Of a stretch of 64,000 bases of DNA, positions 63,214 through 64,000 are shown in pieces. Source of the DNA: Agarophyton chilense (lineage: Eukaryota; Rhodophyta; Florideophyceae; Gracilariales; Gracilariaceae); NCBI GenBank assembly GCA_030374765.1, contig JARGXX010000116.1, forward strand, positions 558,001 through 622,000, read 5' to 3'. The translations under genes were made by a program, and so were the position numbers. Position 1 is the first letter of the stretch, and each line of letters opens with the position of its first letter. The notes under the pieces are model-generated. The model was not told the origin of the DNA, made no database searches, and saw nothing but the letters and a program-made list of their open reading frames with translations.

Positions 63214-64000
63214 TCATGAAGAATAACCCAAGAACTTCCCAATGTTATCTTTCCACTTCGTCAGCTTTGCCTTCATCTTGCTCCGTGAATCAAGATTACT
63301 ATGAAAGGACGGTTCGCCCGTGAGTGGGGCGACATCACTTTGGTCATGCGGCTTAGATGAATTTGAAATCCTGGAGAATAACCGCTCAAGTCCTGAGGCC
63401 AGCTTAGATAACGGTTGAGGGGTGGACGCTGCAGTTCTTTCATCATCAACTCTAGGAGCATTTCTCTCTTCTGTTTTCGTCGGAAGTCTTTTGTCTCGAA
63501 GGATAGAGAGCTTTTCAAATATGTTGCGCGAGCGTGCTGACAACGAAAATGCCCGTGGAACTTCTAGCTCAGAGACCTCGTTCTGTGGAGCTCCAAGTGG
63601 TGTGAAGGGCTCAATTTCGAGAGCGTCAATCTCACATCGAGCTTTCGTTAGTGCCTCTGCACTCAAGGGCTTTACGATGGTCATTTTCAAAGCTGTTCCA
63701 CCTTCTTCTGATTCATCGGTTGGCAGCGCCTTTGTCTGGTCCAGTTGACCGTAGTGGTAGTGGTCTCTGAATGTCTTTCCGACCTCCACGTCTTTGCTTT
63801 GCTCTAGTAGATTGTTGCTACTGAGGGAACTGGGTGGCAACATAATCCCCGACTTGGGCGTTAAAGGGAATAGATGGCTGATATTCGTAGATGCGGCTGT
63901 AAATCGCAGACTTCTAACAGTCTCATGCAGCTCAAAATCCTTACTGTCGACAAACATGTCGAGCACTCCAAAATCACCGTCCTCAGAAATGAAAGCCAGG
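63214..64000 (-). CDS. Hypothetical protein, C-terminal part (runs off the window)
   Basis: The frame is open from the window edge (AFISEDGDFGVLDMFVDSKD) to a stop at 63214, at least 261 residues. It is hydrophilic and Ser/Glu/Lys-rich with segments such as VKPLSAEALTKARCEIDALEIEP... and IFEKLSILRDKRL. The basic C-terminus is KAKLTKWKDNIGKFLGYSS. No known domain was recognised. It has no internal stop, unlike its decayed neighbours, so it is probably a real gene. The start lies beyond the window. Confidence 0.5.
   Translation of the reverse strand, partial: LAFISEDGDFGVLDMFVDSKDFELHETVRSLRFTAASTNISHLFPLTPKSGIMLPPSSLSSNNLLEQSKDVEVGKTFRDHYHYGQLDQTKALPTDESEEGGTALKMTIVKPLSAEALTKARCEIDALEIEPFTPLGAPQNEVSELEVPRAFSLSARSRNIFEKLSILRDKRLPTKTEERNAPRVDDERTAASTPQPLSKLASGLERLFSRISNSSKPHDQSDVAPLTGEPSFHSNLDSRSKMKAKLTKWKDNIGKFLGYSS

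Noticed and set aside
1-64000. tRNA, rRNA, CRISPR or operon-like bacterial features
   Set aside because: None was seen. The window is eukaryotic, with plastid-targeted genes, LTR elements and LINE relics.

Overview
This window is eukaryotic nuclear DNA, most likely from a photosynthetic alga with a primary plastid. A florideophyte-type red alga is my best guess. Three intact intronless genes at the left edge point that way: a thylakoid-lumen TPM-domain protein with a transit peptide plus a twin-arginine lumen signal, a PUX1-like UBX protein, and a BIN4-like topoisomerase VI accessory protein. Almost everything else is transposons, often nested, and decayed gene pieces. The species call is inference.

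Layout. 0.5-3.6 kb: the three host genes, tightly packed. 5.0-10.8 kb: a structurally complete Ty3/gypsy chromovirus with 296-bp LTRs, a CACAT target duplication, and open gag and pol. 10.98-12.86 kb: a Tc1/mariner transposase relic split by a solo LTR. 13.2-14.7 kb: a PIF/Harbinger relic with transposase and Myb/SANT-like partner convergent. 15.35-16.35 kb: a second mariner relic. 16.6-20.9 kb: a LINE relic (endonuclease, reverse transcriptase, RNase H-like end) interrupted by LTR-like DNA. 21.6-38.8 kb: a minus-strand Ty3/gypsy chromovirus (889/888-bp LTRs, ACAAT duplication) whose gag is split by a 6.1-kb Ty1/copia element (670-bp LTRs, ACGGT duplication). This gypsy element also carries an antisense open frame between pol and its 3' LTR.

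39-49 kb: a block of broken internal gene fragments (MutS, PAN2, AGC kinase, TsaD, a phytanoyl-CoA-dioxygenase-like N-terminus and an acidic protein), mostly on the minus strand. 50.4-56.9 kb: a decayed DNA transposon with a TNP2/Plavaka-like transposase on minus, a convergent second gene on plus, and tandem repeats beyond it. 57.4-58.6 kb: a decayed C2H2-containing gene. 58.6-61 kb: AT-rich non-coding DNA with recurring short palindromes. 61.0-62.8 kb: a GC-richer minisatellite split by nested mariner-like terminal inverted repeats. 63.2-64.0 kb: the C-terminal part of an unrecognised gene that runs off the window.

How it fits together. The insertions give a relative order. Mariner, Harbinger and LINE relics came first. 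The gypsy-2 family then landed in them, with roughly 6% LTR divergence. The gypsy-1 element shows 9 differences in 296 bp between its LTRs. The copia element is youngest, with 7 differences in 670 bp. Many nonsense codons sit where an Arg, Gln or Trp codon would be expected, which suggests C-to-T driven decay. No rRNA, tRNA or CRISPR features were seen.
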